From contig JAUXNX010000003.1 of assembly GCA_030682575.1 (NCBI GenBank), forward strand, positions 124,001 through 188,000: a stretch of 64,000 nt of DNA, written 5' to 3'. Numbering within the stretch: the first letter of the stretch is position 1; the number at the start of each line of letters is the position of its first letter. The DNA is from Gammaproteobacteria bacterium (lineage in GTDB: Bacteria; Pseudomonadota; Gammaproteobacteria; Pseudomonadales; Pseudohongiellaceae). The notes below the pieces were generated by a model that saw nothing but the letters and a program-made list of their open reading frames with translations, ran no database searches and had not been told where the DNA came from. The translations under genes were made by a program, and so were the position numbers. This document shows, in pieces, positions 9,118 to 22,386 of this stretch.

Positions 9118-9135
9118 TTCTATCAATTAATAGAA
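9118..9135. promoter_or_regulatory. candidate operator palindrome upstream of the ArsR-rhodanese gene
   Basis: TTCTATCAATTAATAGAA: 8 of 9 arm pairs complementary, about 65 bp upstream of the ArsR start. Confidence 0.5.
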
Positions 9136-9313
9136 CGTTGCCAAGATATCCCATCAACACCGAGAGAGTGATGGTGTTCTGAGTGGCAGAAGTTGCCTTT
9201 CTGGTGGAGTCGAGGGCTGTCTGCGGACGCCTGTGCGGTAGTTAAATATCTGTATTTCCTGCTATATTGCCGCCCAACACTGGCTTGGTCAGTATGGGTC
9301 AAAGGAATTTGAT

Positions 9314-10168
9314 GTGGAACTGCACAACCCGATCAACAGAATAAGGGAGCATCGCGACGCTCTGCGCAAGTCTGAGCGCAAGGTGGCGGACTTCATTCTG
9401 GACAACGCCACGGCAGTGATCAACATGCGAATTGTCGACGTGGCGTCGAATGCCGAGGTAAGCGAGCCGACGGTGCTGCGTTTCTGCCGTGCGCTGGGCT
9501 TTGATGGCTTTCAGTCGTTCAAGCTGCAGTTGGCCCAGCATCTGGGCACCAACGCGAGCTACTCGCAGTTCTCGGTCGACGACGCGGATACCGCCGCCGA
9601 CCTGAGCAACAAGGTGTTCGATTCGACCATAGGCTCCTTGTTGACAGTTCGCGATCAGCTGGACCCGGCGGTGCTGGAGAAGGCGATCGACACGTTGTGC
9701 CATGCGAGCCGCGTGGAGTTCTACGGCTTCGGCGCGTCTGGTTCCGTGGCGGCGGATGCGCAGCACAAGTTCTTCCGGCTGCAGGTGTCTTCGGCGGCGT
9801 ACACGGACCCGCACATTCAGCTGATGTCGGCGATCTCGCTGAGCGAAAAGGATGTGGTGGTGGCAATATCGCAGTCGGGCCGCACCAAGGCGTTGATGCA
9901 GAGTGTGACGCTGGCGATGGAGGCCGGTGCCACGGTGATCTGCCTGGCGCCTCAGGGCACGCCACTGAGCGAGCTGTGCAGCATTCCGATCCATGTGAAC
10001 GTGGAGGAGGACCAGCATGCATTCACGCCGGTGTCGTCACGCATTGCGCATCTGTTGGTGATCGATGTGCTGGCGATGGGTGTGGCGCGGTACCGCAAGT
10101 CGATGCTGAAGGATCATTTGAAGTTGATGAACAAGAGTTTGCGGACGCTGAGGACTTACAAGTCCTGA
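9314..10168 (+). CDS. hexR: MurR/RpiR-family regulator, HexR-like
   Basis: HTH SEPTVLRFCRALGFDGFQSFKLQLAQ plus SIS domain FYGFGASGSVAADAQHKFFRL; VAISQSGRTK. Confidence 0.8.
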   Translation: MELHNPINRIREHRDALRKSERKVADFILDNATAVINMRIVDVASNAEVSEPTVLRFCRALGFDGFQSFKLQLAQHLGTNASYSQFSVDDADTAADLSNKVFDSTIGSLLTVRDQLDPAVLEKAIDTLCHASRVEFYGFGASGSVAADAQHKFFRLQVSSAAYTDPHIQLMSAISLSEKDVVVAISQSGRTKALMQSVTLAMEAGATVICLAPQGTPLSELCSIPIHVNVEEDQHAFTPVSSRIAHLLVIDVLAMGVARYRKSMLKDHLKLMNKSLRTLRTYKS

Positions 10169-10212
10169 AAGAACACTTCGCGAGTGCGGTTGCTGACCGA
10201 AAACCCAATAGG

Positions 10213-11268
10213 TCAGTGGGTCGCCAGATACTCCTCAATGATTTTCTTGATTCTTGGTCCGGCAGCCACAAAGTGCTTCTTCAGAAACTCTCTCGCCGCG
10301 TCATCAAGCAGTGACTGATCGCTTCCGACAGAGACTTCGTCGTCGTAATACCCTTTGCCAAATTTCTCTTTCAGCCATTCATTTTCTCGCGCCAGAGTTT
10401 CATGTAATGGAGCAACTTCGCCTTCCTGCAGGGTAAATTTTTCTCCTGGAATGGTGAACAGCGCGGGATATTTCGTTGGCAACTGTGCGTGGAATGCGAC
10501 CGTTTTCTCCGAGGCCAGCCGGTGCCCGAAGACATCATTGACTATGGAGTTGATGCGCACTGAATGGCCGCTCCTTCCCTCATTCAATCGTTCTGCAACG
10601 TTGATCTGATCGAGATCCAGTCCGAGGCGCTCAAGGAAATATCCGGGTGGCCCGAATTTGTGACTCGCAGCATCTTCAAAGCTGTAAAATTCCGCACTGG
10701 GAAAGGCATTGATAATATTTTTTATCCGGTCTACAACCAGGCTATCAGCTTTCAGGAATTCCTGTATGACGTCCTCAATTCTGAGTCTTGGCCCAGTGAG
10801 ACCACATACGCGTTGCCCGATCATCGAACTGACCCACGACAATGGTTTTCTGATACAGCACAACAGCGTGATGTGAAATCCCTGCTGTTCAAACCAGTCA
10901 CGCAAATCAATCAATTCGTGAGCCTTGAGTGTAGAGATCCTCTCGGCGACCAGGAGAATTGTCGATGGCTGCGATTCCAATTGCTGGAGGAATATTTTTC
11001 GAGCGTCCTCCTTTATGGTGTTTGGGATTCTATCCGCATGGTTGGTCGAACCTACCTGCAGGCGGTGGTCCGAGAACATCTGATTTATGAGTCTTGAGTG
11101 GTTCTCCGGTGTCTTGTTCTGATTCAAACCGCTCACAGTTTGAACCTTTATCAACGGGTAGCTGTAGGCGTACCTTTCAAGAATCTCCTTGTTTTGCTTG
11201 CACGCTCTCTGAATAGATGTCGTGCCCGTCTTGTGTAATCCCGCCAGTAAAATCAATTCTTTCTTCAT
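10213..11268 (-). CDS. sulfotransferase-like P-loop protein
   Basis: MKKELILLAGLHKTGTTSIQRACKQN resembles the 5'-phosphosulfate-binding loop. Confidence 0.55.
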   Translation of the reverse strand: MKKELILLAGLHKTGTTSIQRACKQNKEILERYAYSYPLIKVQTVSGLNQNKTPENHSRLINQMFSDHRLQVGSTNHADRIPNTIKEDARKIFLQQLESQPSTILLVAERISTLKAHELIDLRDWFEQQGFHITLLCCIRKPLSWVSSMIGQRVCGLTGPRLRIEDVIQEFLKADSLVVDRIKNIINAFPSAEFYSFEDAASHKFGPPGYFLERLGLDLDQINVAERLNEGRSGHSVRINSIVNDVFGHRLASEKTVAFHAQLPTKYPALFTIPGEKFTLQEGEVAPLHETLARENEWLKEKFGKGYYDDEVSVGSDQSLLDDAAREFLKKHFVAAGPRIKKIIEEYLATH

Positions 11269-11352
11269 GCTGTTATCTCGTTGATCCATGAGCATTGAAA
11301 CTGCTTGCAAGCGAACAATAGGATTATTAACTGGATGCCTGGGAGCCAGTGG

Positions 11353-12249
11353 TTAAATTTGTTCCGAAGCAAAAGTATCACACCCCTCAATAGACCCCTG
11401 TTCCAACCCTCTGCGGAACCAGCTTATGCGCTGCTCCGAGGTGCCATGAGTGAAGGTCTCCGGTTGCGCGTAACCCTGGCCCTGTTGCTGCAGTCGATCG
11501 TCTCCAATCGCGGCTGCCGCGGTCAGTGCCTCTTCAATATCTCCCTCTTCCAGAATCTGCCGTGACCTGTTGGCGTGGTGGGCCCACAGTCCGGCAAAGC
11601 AATCTGCCTGCAGTTCCTGCCTTACGGACATCTGGTTGGCCTGCTCCTGCGGCAGGCTGCGCATCCTGGCACTGACCTCACTGGAAACGCCGGTGAGAGT
11701 CTGCACGTGATGGCCCACTTCGTGCGCGATCACGTATGCCTGCGCGAAGTCTCCTGCAGCACCGTGCCGTATTCGCAACGCATCGTAGAAAGACAGATCG
11801 ATATAGACGCTCTGATCCGCCGGACAGTAGAACGGTCCCATCTCAGACTGCCCTTGGCCGCAGGCGGAGTTGACGACGCCAGTAAACAGAACCAAGGTTG
11901 GCTCGACATATTGTGCGCTCTGGGCGGCAAAGAGTTCCTGCCAGGTGTCTTCGGTATCGGCAAGGACTATTGATACGAAGTCAGCCAGCTCCTGTTGTTC
12001 AGGGGAGACGGACACTTGTTCAGCCCCTTCGCCAGCGCTTTGCGGCCCGCCGAGCATGCTCAGATCCACGAAGCCAAGATAAGAGGCCACATAAAGGCCG
12101 CCGCCGACAAGCAGGATGACTCGCCCAACCTTGGTCCGAATCAAGAAGGGGAGAAAGCGGAACAGGAGAAGCATGCCCCCGCCCGCGCCGGCCATTCTCT
12201 GGCCTCGGCGATCATCGATGTTGGTGCTGCGTCGTCCGCTTCTTTTCAT
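11353..12249 (-). CDS. ypfJ: YpfJ-family neutral zinc metallopeptidase
   Basis: YVIAHEVGHHVQTLTG, QLQADCFAGLWAHH-like region, and N-terminal RSTNIDDRRG. Confidence 0.88.
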   Translation of the reverse strand: MKRSGRRSTNIDDRRGQRMAGAGGGMLLLFRFLPFLIRTKVGRVILLVGGGLYVASYLGFVDLSMLGGPQSAGEGAEQVSVSPEQQELADFVSIVLADTEDTWQELFAAQSAQYVEPTLVLFTGVVNSACGQGQSEMGPFYCPADQSVYIDLSFYDALRIRHGAAGDFAQAYVIAHEVGHHVQTLTGVSSEVSARMRSLPQEQANQMSVRQELQADCFAGLWAHHANRSRQILEEGDIEEALTAAAAIGDDRLQQQGQGYAQPETFTHGTSEQRISWFRRGLEQGSIEGCDTFASEQI

Positions 12250-12345
12250 GGCTGTTCGCCTTTTGGCTGTTCAGTGCCGGTGAGCAAGCATCGCAGATTG
12301 GCAGGAAAAAGGATGATGACTGAATCCCACTGTGGAAGCGTGCTG

Positions 12346-14187
12346 CTACTCCACCGTGACGGATTTGGCCAGGTTGCGCGGATGATCCACATCTGTTCCC
12401 TTGAAGATCGCTACGTGGTAAGCCAGTAACTGCAGCGGAATGGTGTAGACGATTGGCGCGAGTATGTCGGACACGCTCGGCACGTTGATCACCTTGCAGT
12501 TACGATCATTTTCGAAACCTGCAGACTCATCTGCAAACACGAACAGCTTGCCACCGCGCGCACTCACTTCTGCGAGATTGCCCTTGAGTTTGCTCAGCAG
12601 TTCATCATTCGGCGCCACGGCGATCACCGGCATCTTGTCATCAACAAGCGCGAGCGGGCCATGCTTGAGTTCGCCGGCGGGATACGCTTCGGCGTGAATG
12701 TACGAAATTTCCTTGAGCTTGAGTGCACCCTCCTTCGCGACCGGGTATTGAATGCCGCGACCGAGGAAAAGCGCGTGGTGTTTGTCCATGAGGCTCTTGG
12801 ACACCACCTTGATCTGCTTGTCGAGCTCCAGCGTCTTGGTTACGAGCGCAGACAGTCCATTCAAGTCCCGCACGTGCTTCTGTTCTATCTCGTCGCTCAT
12901 ACCGGTACGGCGCGCAAGCACCAGTGTCAGCAGCAACAGCGCACACAGCTGTGTGGTAAAGGCTTTTGTAGAGGCAACACCAATCTCGCGCCCTGCGTTG
13001 GTCAGCAGGCAAAAATCGGATTCACGCACGAGTGAACTGGTTGCCACGTTGCAGATGGCGAGATGGCCGACATAACCTCCCCCCTCTTTTGCGTAACGCA
13101 GTGCAGCCAATGTATCTGCTGTTTCACCTGACTGCGAAATGGTGACAAACAAGGTGCCTGGTTGCACGATTATGCTTCTGTAACGGTAATCGCTGGCGAT
13201 GTCAATCTGTGAGGAAATCTTTGCAATATTCTCGAGCCAATACTTGGTGATCATGCCCGCATGATAGCTGGTGCCGCATGCCACAATTTGTACTTGCTTC
13301 ACCTTATCGAAGATGGCTTTTGCTTTCACACCAAATGCCTCTTCAAGCACGTGCGTGTCGCTGATGCGGCCATTGAGTGTATTGCGAATCACGTGCGCCT
13401 GTTCATGAATTTCCTTGAGCATGAAGTGGCCGTATTCGCCCTTTGACACTTCCGCAATTTCGCTGGTGATGTGCGTGACTTCGCGCTTGATCAGTTTGTC
13501 ATTCACATCCCAGATGCGGATCGACGTGAGCGTGAGTTCCGCTATATCACCCTCTTCCAAATACATGAAACGGTCGGTGACCTGGCCAAGTGCAAGGGCG
13601 TCGGAAGCGATGAAATTCTCGCCGATACCAACGCCGATCACGAGCGGGCTGCCACTGCGAGCAACGATGATCTTGTCCGGCTCGTTCTTGCTGATAATGG
13701 AGAGGCCGTAGGCGCCGTGCAGTTTTTTCACGGTGGCTTTCACTGCATCGAGCAGACTGAGGTTGTCTTTCTTGCAGGCCTGGTGGATGAGGTGCACGAC
13801 CGCTTCGGTGTCGGTTTCGGATTCGAAACGATAGCCGTCTTTGGTGAGTTGTTCGCGCAGCTCCTTGTAGTTCTCGATGATGCCGTTGTGCACCAGCGCG
13901 ATGTCGGCGCCGGAGATATGCGGGTGTGCATTGCGTTCGCTCGGTTCACCGTGAGTGGCCCAGCGCGTGTGCGCGATACCGATTCTACCGACGAATGGGC
14001 GCTGGCTCATGGACTCATCCAACTTCTGCACCTTGCCTGTGGCCTTGATGCAATCGATCTCGGAAGTCTGTGCGCTGATGAGCGCCATGCCTGCGGAGTC
14101 GTAGCCTCGGTATTCGAGGCGCTTCAATCCTTCGAGAAGAATTTGCGATACATCACGTTGGGCGACTGCGCCGACTATTCCACACAT
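12346..14187 (-). CDS. glmS: glutamine--fructose-6-phosphate aminotransferase
   Basis: MCGIVGAVAQRDVSQILLEGLKRLEYRGYDSAG...; C-term NLAKSVTVE. Confidence 0.97.
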   Translation of the reverse strand: MCGIVGAVAQRDVSQILLEGLKRLEYRGYDSAGMALISAQTSEIDCIKATGKVQKLDESMSQRPFVGRIGIAHTRWATHGEPSERNAHPHISGADIALVHNGIIENYKELREQLTKDGYRFESETDTEAVVHLIHQACKKDNLSLLDAVKATVKKLHGAYGLSIISKNEPDKIIVARSGSPLVIGVGIGENFIASDALALGQVTDRFMYLEEGDIAELTLTSIRIWDVNDKLIKREVTHITSEIAEVSKGEYGHFMLKEIHEQAHVIRNTLNGRISDTHVLEEAFGVKAKAIFDKVKQVQIVACGTSYHAGMITKYWLENIAKISSQIDIASDYRYRSIIVQPGTLFVTISQSGETADTLAALRYAKEGGGYVGHLAICNVATSSLVRESDFCLLTNAGREIGVASTKAFTTQLCALLLLTLVLARRTGMSDEIEQKHVRDLNGLSALVTKTLELDKQIKVVSKSLMDKHHALFLGRGIQYPVAKEGALKLKEISYIHAEAYPAGELKHGPLALVDDKMPVIAVAPNDELLSKLKGNLAEVSARGGKLFVFADESAGFENDRNCKVINVPSVSDILAPIVYTIPLQLLAYHVAIFKGTDVDHPRNLAKSVTVE

Positions 14188-14203
14188 TTTTACTACTCCT
14201 TGA

Positions 14204-15583
14204 CTATTTTTTGGTTGGGCGCTTCCAGCCTTCGATGTTGCGTTGACGTCCACGGGCGACGCCGAGATTTTCTTTAGGTACGTCGCCGGTGATGGTTGAG
14301 CCTGCTCCAATGGTGACGTTCTCACCTAGCTTTACAGGGGCAACCAGCGCTGTGTTCGAGCCGATAAACACGCCATCATCAATGTGCGTTTCAAATTTGT
14401 TCACACCGTCGTAGTTGCAGGTGATAGTCCCTGCGCCGATGTTTACATCCTTGCCAATGGTCGCGTCACCGATGTAGCTGAGGTGATTGATCTTGGATCC
14501 TGCACCAATTTTCGATTTTTTTGTTTCAACGAAATTGCCGATTTTAGAACCGCTGTTCAGGACAGTGCCAGGGCGTAATCTTGCAAAGGGTCCGATGGCA
14601 CACTTATCTGCAACGAGCACGTCCTCGAGGTGTGAGTTCGCCAGCACCACACTGTCATCACCAATGCGGCAGTTGCGGATAACGACGTTCGGTCCGATCT
14701 TCACGCGATTGCCGAGTGTGACACGACCTTCGAATATGACGTTGACGTCGATCTCGACGTCACGCTCGCAACTCAGTTCACCACGCACATCGATTCGCGC
14801 AGGATCGGCGAGGGTAACACCGCTGAGCAGAAGCTCCTGCGCCTTGCGTGCCTGATAGTGGCGCTCCAGTTGTGAGAGCTGCAGACGGTTGTTCACACCC
14901 AGCACTTCCAGCGGATCTTTCACAGTTACCGTGGTGACTTCACTGCCTTCGGCAACGGCCATCGCAATGACATCGGTCAGGTAGTATTCGCCCTGCGCGT
15001 TGTTGGTCTGCAGACGGCCGATCCAATGCCGCAGTTTGCGCGCGCTGCCGGCGAGTATGCCGCTGTTGGTTTCCTTGATCTTCTTCTGTTCGGGGTTTGC
15101 ATCCTTCTCTTCGATAATGGCAACCGGTTTGCCATTGGCGTCACGCATGATTCTGCCGAGCCCTGTCGGATCAGGGCTGATGACAGTCAGCACCGCGAGT
15201 GCACCGCCTTCGGTCTTCACAATCAGATCGGCAAGTGTCTGGCTGCGAATCAGCGGCACATCACCATAGAGCACCAGCACAATGCTCTCGTCACTGATCG
15301 CGGGCATGGCTTGCATCACTGCGTGACCAGTACCAAGTTGCTGATCTTGATTGGCCCAGTGAATTGCGGGGCTTGGAAACGCATCACGAATCTTTTGACC
15401 TTCGAAGCCCACCACAAGGTGTACACCCTTGGCATCCAATGTGTTGGCACAGTCCACCACGTGTTGCAGCATCGGCTTGCCGCCGATGCGGTGCAGCACC
15501 TTGGGGATATCTGAATACATGCGCGTACCTTTACCGGCCGCGAGAATGACCACTTCTATGGGTGACTTCAAGGTTGGGCTCAT
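14204..15583 (-). CDS. glmU: bifunctional UDP-GlcNAc pyrophosphorylase / GlcN-1-P acetyltransferase
   Basis: VVILAAGKGTRMYSDIPKVLH and C-terminal left-handed beta-helix repeats. Confidence 0.97.
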   Translation of the reverse strand: MSPTLKSPIEVVILAAGKGTRMYSDIPKVLHRIGGKPMLQHVVDCANTLDAKGVHLVVGFEGQKIRDAFPSPAIHWANQDQQLGTGHAVMQAMPAISDESIVLVLYGDVPLIRSQTLADLIVKTEGGALAVLTVISPDPTGLGRIMRDANGKPVAIIEEKDANPEQKKIKETNSGILAGSARKLRHWIGRLQTNNAQGEYYLTDVIAMAVAEGSEVTTVTVKDPLEVLGVNNRLQLSQLERHYQARKAQELLLSGVTLADPARIDVRGELSCERDVEIDVNVIFEGRVTLGNRVKIGPNVVIRNCRIGDDSVVLANSHLEDVLVADKCAIGPFARLRPGTVLNSGSKIGNFVETKKSKIGAGSKINHLSYIGDATIGKDVNIGAGTITCNYDGVNKFETHIDDGVFIGSNTALVAPVKLGENVTIGAGSTITGDVPKENLGVARGRQRNIEGWKRPTKK

Positions 15584-15614
15584 GAATGGTGTGTCCGGTA
15601 GGATACTGAATGGC

Positions 15615-15640
15615 AAAAAAAAGGGCAGCTTGCGCCACCC
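15615..15640 (-). terminator. rho-independent terminator downstream of atpC
   Basis: Minus strand GGGTGGCGCAAGCTGCCC: 7-bp stem (two G-U pairs), GCAA tetraloop, followed by T8. Confidence 0.75.
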
Positions 15641-15673
15641 TATTTTTAATGATTTTCACTCTGAATGTAAAAG

Positions 15674-16087
15674 CTATTTTCTGAGCTGTCTCAATGCGCG
15701 CAGTTGCGCGGCCGCCTCTGCCAACTGAGCAGCAGCGCGGGAGTACTCGAACTCTGCATCCTTGTTCGCTATCGCGTCGTTGGCATCCTGAATCGCCTGC
15801 AATGCAGCCGCTTCATTCACATCATCGGCGCGCAGCGCGGTATCAGCCAATACGGTCACCACGCCACCCTGCACTTCGAGGAAGCCACCGGAGACGTAGT
15901 AGATCTGCTCGGAGCCGTCCTGCAGCACCACGCGGACCGGCCCTGGAATCAGCGCGGTCAGCAGTGGAGCGTGGCCAGGCGCAATGCCCAGATCACCCAG
16001 CGTGCCGGTAGCCACGAGCAGCTCTACCAGCCCGGCGAAGATCTTTTGCTCTGCGCTTACGATGTCACAATGCATTGTCATGGCCAT
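15674..16087 (-). CDS. atpC: ATP synthase epsilon subunit
   Basis: [42 protein letters not shown]. Confidence 0.96.
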   Translation of the reverse strand: MAMTMHCDIVSAEQKIFAGLVELLVATGTLGDLGIAPGHAPLLTALIPGPVRVVLQDGSEQIYYVSGGFLEVQGGVVTVLADTALRADDVNEAAALQAIQDANDAIANKDAEFEYSRAAAQLAEAAAQLRALRQLRK

Positions 16088-16142
16088 GTCTTAACTCTCT
16101 GCGTACACGTGCTTCAATTACAGGTTCTATATCAGGTACTTC

Positions 16143-17552
<1,410 letters not shown>

Positions 17553-17627
17553 TTAAGTACTGAATTCCAGAATCTTGCTTGATCTTGTTTGCTTGCGTTA
17601 TTGCTTTCGAGTTGGTGGGCCGTCGGC

Positions 17628-18488
17628 TTATACAGCCGCTGCACCGCCCACAATCTCGGAAAGCTCCTGCGTGATCGAAGCCTGACGCGCCTTGTTATAG
17701 ATAAGGCCGAGGTCCTTGATCAGATCGCCGGCGTTGTCGGTGGCATTCTTCATCGCCATCATGCGCGCGGCCTGTTCGCAGGCATTGTTCTCTACGACTG
17801 CCTGGTAAACCTGTGATTCGATGTAACGGGCCAGCAGCGCATCAAGAAGCTCCTGTGCATCCGGCTCGTAAATGTAATCCCAGTGGTGCTTGTATTCCTT
17901 GTTCTCGGAGGCTTCCAGCGGCAGCAGTTGTGCAACCACGGGAGTCTGCGTCATGGTGTTCACGAACGTGTTGCTGACGATATAAAGACGATCGATCTCG
18001 CCCGCCGCAAACTTGTCCAGCATCACCTTTACGGCACCAATCACGTCTTCCACTTTCGGTGCGTCGCCGATGCCACGCACGGAGGCCACAACATTGCCGC
18101 CGTAGTTATTGAAGAAGGATGCGGCCTTGGCGCCGACTACGCAGAATTCGATTCCGACATTCTGATTCTTCCAACCCACCATCGACTTCATGGCCGCCTT
18201 GAACGAGTTGACGTTCAAACCACCGCACAAGCCACGATCAGAAGACACAACGATATAACCAACGCGCTTCACTTCTCTGTCCGCGAAGTAGACGTGATGG
18301 TATTCGGGTGTCGCGTTGGCCACGTGACCAATCACTTCGCGAATGCGCGTTGCGTATGGTCGACCCAGCGCCATGCGCTCCTGAGCCTTGCGCATCTTGC
18401 TGGCCGCAACCATCTCCATCGCGCTGGTGATCTTCGCAGTATTCTTGATACTGGAGATCTTGGTTCTAATCTCTTTACCGACAGCCAT
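17628..18488 (-). CDS. atpG: ATP synthase gamma subunit
   Basis: [30 protein letters not shown]; conserved C-term. Confidence 0.97.
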   Translation of the reverse strand: MAVGKEIRTKISSIKNTAKITSAMEMVAASKMRKAQERMALGRPYATRIREVIGHVANATPEYHHVYFADREVKRVGYIVVSSDRGLCGGLNVNSFKAAMKSMVGWKNQNVGIEFCVVGAKAASFFNNYGGNVVASVRGIGDAPKVEDVIGAVKVMLDKFAAGEIDRLYIVSNTFVNTMTQTPVVAQLLPLEASENKEYKHHWDYIYEPDAQELLDALLARYIESQVYQAVVENNACEQAARMMAMKNATDNAGDLIKDLGLIYNKARQASITQELSEIVGGAAAV

Positions 18489-18522
18489 ATGTCACCGTTT
18501 TCTATCCGTTACGGGCTCTGGG

Positions 18523-20067
18523 TTACCAGGTCTGTGTAGATTTGAACTTCTGGATCAGCGCTTTGAGCTGGCCGGCGATATCGTCGTTGTAGTCGCCCTT
18601 CTCATTGATCCTGGCCAGCAGTGCAGTACCTTCGCTGTTGGCGTAGGACAGCAGTGCGCGCTCGAAGGCTACCACCTTGTTCAGCTCCACATCTTTCAGG
18701 AAACCTTCGTTGGCAGCGAACAGCACCAGCGCCATTTCGGCTACTGACAAGGGTGAGTATTGCGCCTGCTTCATCAGTTCGGTCACACGCTGACCGTGCT
18801 CCAGTTGTGAACGGGTGGCTTCGTCCAGATCGGATGCGAACTGCGCGAACGCTGCCAGCTCACGATACTGCGCCAGAGCGATACGGATACCGCCGCCCAG
18901 CTTCTTGATGATCTTGGTTTGAGCCGCACCACCCACTCGCGATACCGACAGGCCCGCGTTGATCGCTGGACGGATACCAGAGTTGAACAGATTGCTCTCA
19001 AGGAATATCTGACCGTCTGTAATGGAGATCACGTTGGTCGGTACGAATGCAGACACGTCACCGGCCTGCGTCTCGATGATTGGCAGAGCGGTCAATGAGC
19101 CGGTCTTGCCTTTCACTTCTCCATTGGTGAATTTCTCGACGTAGTCGGCGCTCACGCGTGATGCACGCTCCAGCAGACGGGAGTGCAGATAGAACACGTC
19201 CCCAGGATACGCTTCACGGCCTGGTGGACGACGCAGCAGCAATGAGATCTGGCGGTAAGCCCAGGCTTGCTTGGTCAGGTCGTCATAAATGATCAAGGCA
19301 TCTTCACCGCGGTCACGGTAGTACTCGCCCATGGAGCAGCCAGAGTATGGTGCAATGAACTGCATGGAGGCGGGATCGGATGCACTTGCTGCTACAACGA
19401 TGGTGTATTCCATCGCGCCGTGCTCTTCCAGTTTGTGTACAACGTTGGCGATGGAGGACTGCTTCTGTCCGATCGCGACGTACACGCACTTCACGCCTTT
19501 GCCTTTCTGGTTGATGATCGCGTCGACGGCCACAGCGGTCTTGCCCACCTGACGGTCACCGATGATCAGCTCGCGCTGGCCACGACCGATCGGCACCATG
19601 GAGTCGATCGCTTTCAGACCGGTCTGCACTGGCTGGTCAACAGATTGACGGGCGATTACGCCGGGTGCCACTTTTTCTACTGGTGAGCTGAGCTTGGCAT
19701 TGATGGCACCTTTGCCGTCGATTGGCTTCCCCAGTGCGTCAACAACTCTGCCTTCCAATTCGGGGCCAACCGGCACTTCCAGAATGCGCTTGGTGCAGCG
19801 ACAGGTCTGACCTTCAGCCAGTGTCTTGTAGTCACCGAGAACAACCGCACCCACTGAATCTCTTTCCAGGTTCAGCGCCATTCCGAAGATGCCGCCGTCG
19901 AACTCGATCATCTCACCGTACATGACGTCCGCGAGACCGTGAATACGAATGATACCGTCGGAGACGCTGACGATAGTGCCTTCGTTTTTCGCTTGCACGG
20001 AAACATCGAGGTTATCGATCCGCTGCTTGATGATTTCACTGATTTCTGATGGATTCAGTTGCTGCAT
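18523..20067 (-). CDS. atpA: ATP synthase alpha subunit
   Basis: [17 protein letters not shown]...[18 protein letters not shown]. Confidence 0.98.
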   Translation of the reverse strand: MQQLNPSEISEIIKQRIDNLDVSVQAKNEGTIVSVSDGIIRIHGLADVMYGEMIEFDGGIFGMALNLERDSVGAVVLGDYKTLAEGQTCRCTKRILEVPVGPELEGRVVDALGKPIDGKGAINAKLSSPVEKVAPGVIARQSVDQPVQTGLKAIDSMVPIGRGQRELIIGDRQVGKTAVAVDAIINQKGKGVKCVYVAIGQKQSSIANVVHKLEEHGAMEYTIVVAASASDPASMQFIAPYSGCSMGEYYRDRGEDALIIYDDLTKQAWAYRQISLLLRRPPGREAYPGDVFYLHSRLLERASRVSADYVEKFTNGEVKGKTGSLTALPIIETQAGDVSAFVPTNVISITDGQIFLESNLFNSGIRPAINAGLSVSRVGGAAQTKIIKKLGGGIRIALAQYRELAAFAQFASDLDEATRSQLEHGQRVTELMKQAQYSPLSVAEMALVLFAANEGFLKDVELNKVVAFERALLSYANSEGTALLARINEKGDYNDDIAGQLKALIQKFKSTQTW

Positions 20068-20090
20068 GCTTTTTCCTCATTCCCAGTTTT

Positions 20091-20627
20091 CTAGGAATTC
20101 ATTGCTTCGGCTAATTTGGTCAGTTTTCCCCGGACAGAGTTGTCGATCACGGTGTCGCCCGCACGAATGACAGCACCACCAATCAGGTGCTTGTCTACGA
20201 GGGTCTGCAACTTGATTTCTCTGTTCAATCGAGTCTGGAGTGCCTGGGTAATCTTGTTCACAACATCTTTGTTCAGTTCAAACGCGGTCGACAGTTCTAC
20301 GTCGATGGTTTTTTCCTGATTCGCTTTCAGTGCGTCAAACAGCTCGGAGATTTCGCCCAGCAGTGTCAGACGCTTGTTCTCGGCGAGCAGCTTTACCAGA
20401 TTATTGGTCTTGGGCAGAAGTTCGTCGCCGCACAGGCCAATCAGCGTCTCGGCCTGTTGGGAGGCCGTCAACGCAGGGGAAAGCAATCTCCGACGGACTT
20501 GTTCACTTGCGGCAACCTTCGCCAGCAGCTTGAGCGCCTGTGACCACTCGTTCAGCTCCTTCGACGCCAGTGCGACTTCGAAAGACGCCTTCGCGTAAGG
20601 TCTGGCTAATGTAATTGACTCTGCCAT
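20091..20627 (-). CDS. atpH: ATP synthase delta subunit
   Basis: LARPYAKASFEVA... C-term GGAVIRAGDTVIDNSVRGKL. Confidence 0.96.
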   Translation of the reverse strand: MAESITLARPYAKASFEVALASKELNEWSQALKLLAKVAASEQVRRRLLSPALTASQQAETLIGLCGDELLPKTNNLVKLLAENKRLTLLGEISELFDALKANQEKTIDVELSTAFELNKDVVNKITQALQTRLNREIKLQTLVDKHLIGGAVIRAGDTVIDNSVRGKLTKLAEAMNS

Positions 20628-20640
20628 TTCGTGTTTTCGC

Positions 20641-21111
20641 CTATAGCTCAGCAGCGAGCTTTTTGATCAGCTCTTCGTTCGCTGCCTGATCAATGGAAGA
20701 CTCGAGAATTTTTTCCGCACCAGCGATCGCGATTGCCGCGACCTGAGAGCGCAATACTTCCTTCGCTCTCTGGATCTCCATGTCGATTTCAGCCTTGGCG
20801 CCGGCAATCAGGCGCAGGCCTTCTTCTCTGGCCTTCTCTTTCGCTTCGTCAACAATCTGGTTTGCACGCTTGTTGGCCAGCTCGATGATCTCTGCACTCT
20901 GCTGCTTTGCTTCCCGCAGCTCGTCCGCCACCTTGTTCTGGGCCAGACTCAGATCGCGCTGTGCACGATCAGCCGCTTCCAGACCTTCTGCGATCTTCTT
21001 TTGCCTTTCGAGCAGCGCAGCGGTGATGGGCGGCCAGACATATTTCATGCAGAACCAGACGAAGACAGCAAACGCTATCGTTTGTCCAATTATGGTTGCA
21101 TTAAGTTGCAT
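20641..21111 (-). CDS. atpF: ATP synthase b subunit
   Basis: [44 protein letters not shown]. Confidence 0.97.
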   Translation of the reverse strand: MQLNATIIGQTIAFAVFVWFCMKYVWPPITAALLERQKKIAEGLEAADRAQRDLSLAQNKVADELREAKQQSAEIIELANKRANQIVDEAKEKAREEGLRLIAGAKAEIDMEIQRAKEVLRSQVAAIAIAGAEKILESSIDQAANEELIKKLAAEL

Positions 21112-21196
21112 TGTTTCACCTCTGCGATGTTATCCGCGCGGCCTGTAAAAAATTTCAAACGACCGAATAATTGACGTTCGATCACTCTACTGCTCA

Positions 21197-21442
21197 TTAA
21201 CCAACGAAGGGGTTGGCGAACATGACCATGAAGGACACGCCCACACCGATGATGGAGATTACGTCCACGAAACCGGCCACGAGGAAGAACTGAACCTGCA
21301 GTTTGGGAGCCAGCTCTGGCTGACGCGCCGAGCTTTCGATCAGTTTGCCGCCCAGGTTGCCGAACGCAACGGCAGTGCCGGCGCCGCACAATCCGAAAAT
21401 GAGGGCAACAGCGATCACAGAAAATGCCTGAATAGTTTCCAT
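21197..21442 (-). CDS. atpE: ATP synthase c subunit
   Basis: Two-helix proteolipid with ARQPELAPKLQVQ loop and carboxylate FVDVISIIGVG; GGAGATAAAG before ATG at 21442. Confidence 0.96.
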   Translation of the reverse strand: METIQAFSVIAVALIFGLCGAGTAVAFGNLGGKLIESSARQPELAPKLQVQFFLVAGFVDVISIIGVGVSFMVMFANPFVG

Positions 21443-21489
21443 CTTTATCTCCAAGTTTTAATAGTAGGTCTAGCAACAAACGTTAAGGG

Positions 21490-22365
<876 letters not shown>

Positions 22366-22386
22366 TTACTTGTCAGTTTGCCGATT

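Noticed and set aside
13471-14277. 268-aa plus-strand ORF
   Set aside because: Antisense to glmS, whose protein is unambiguous.
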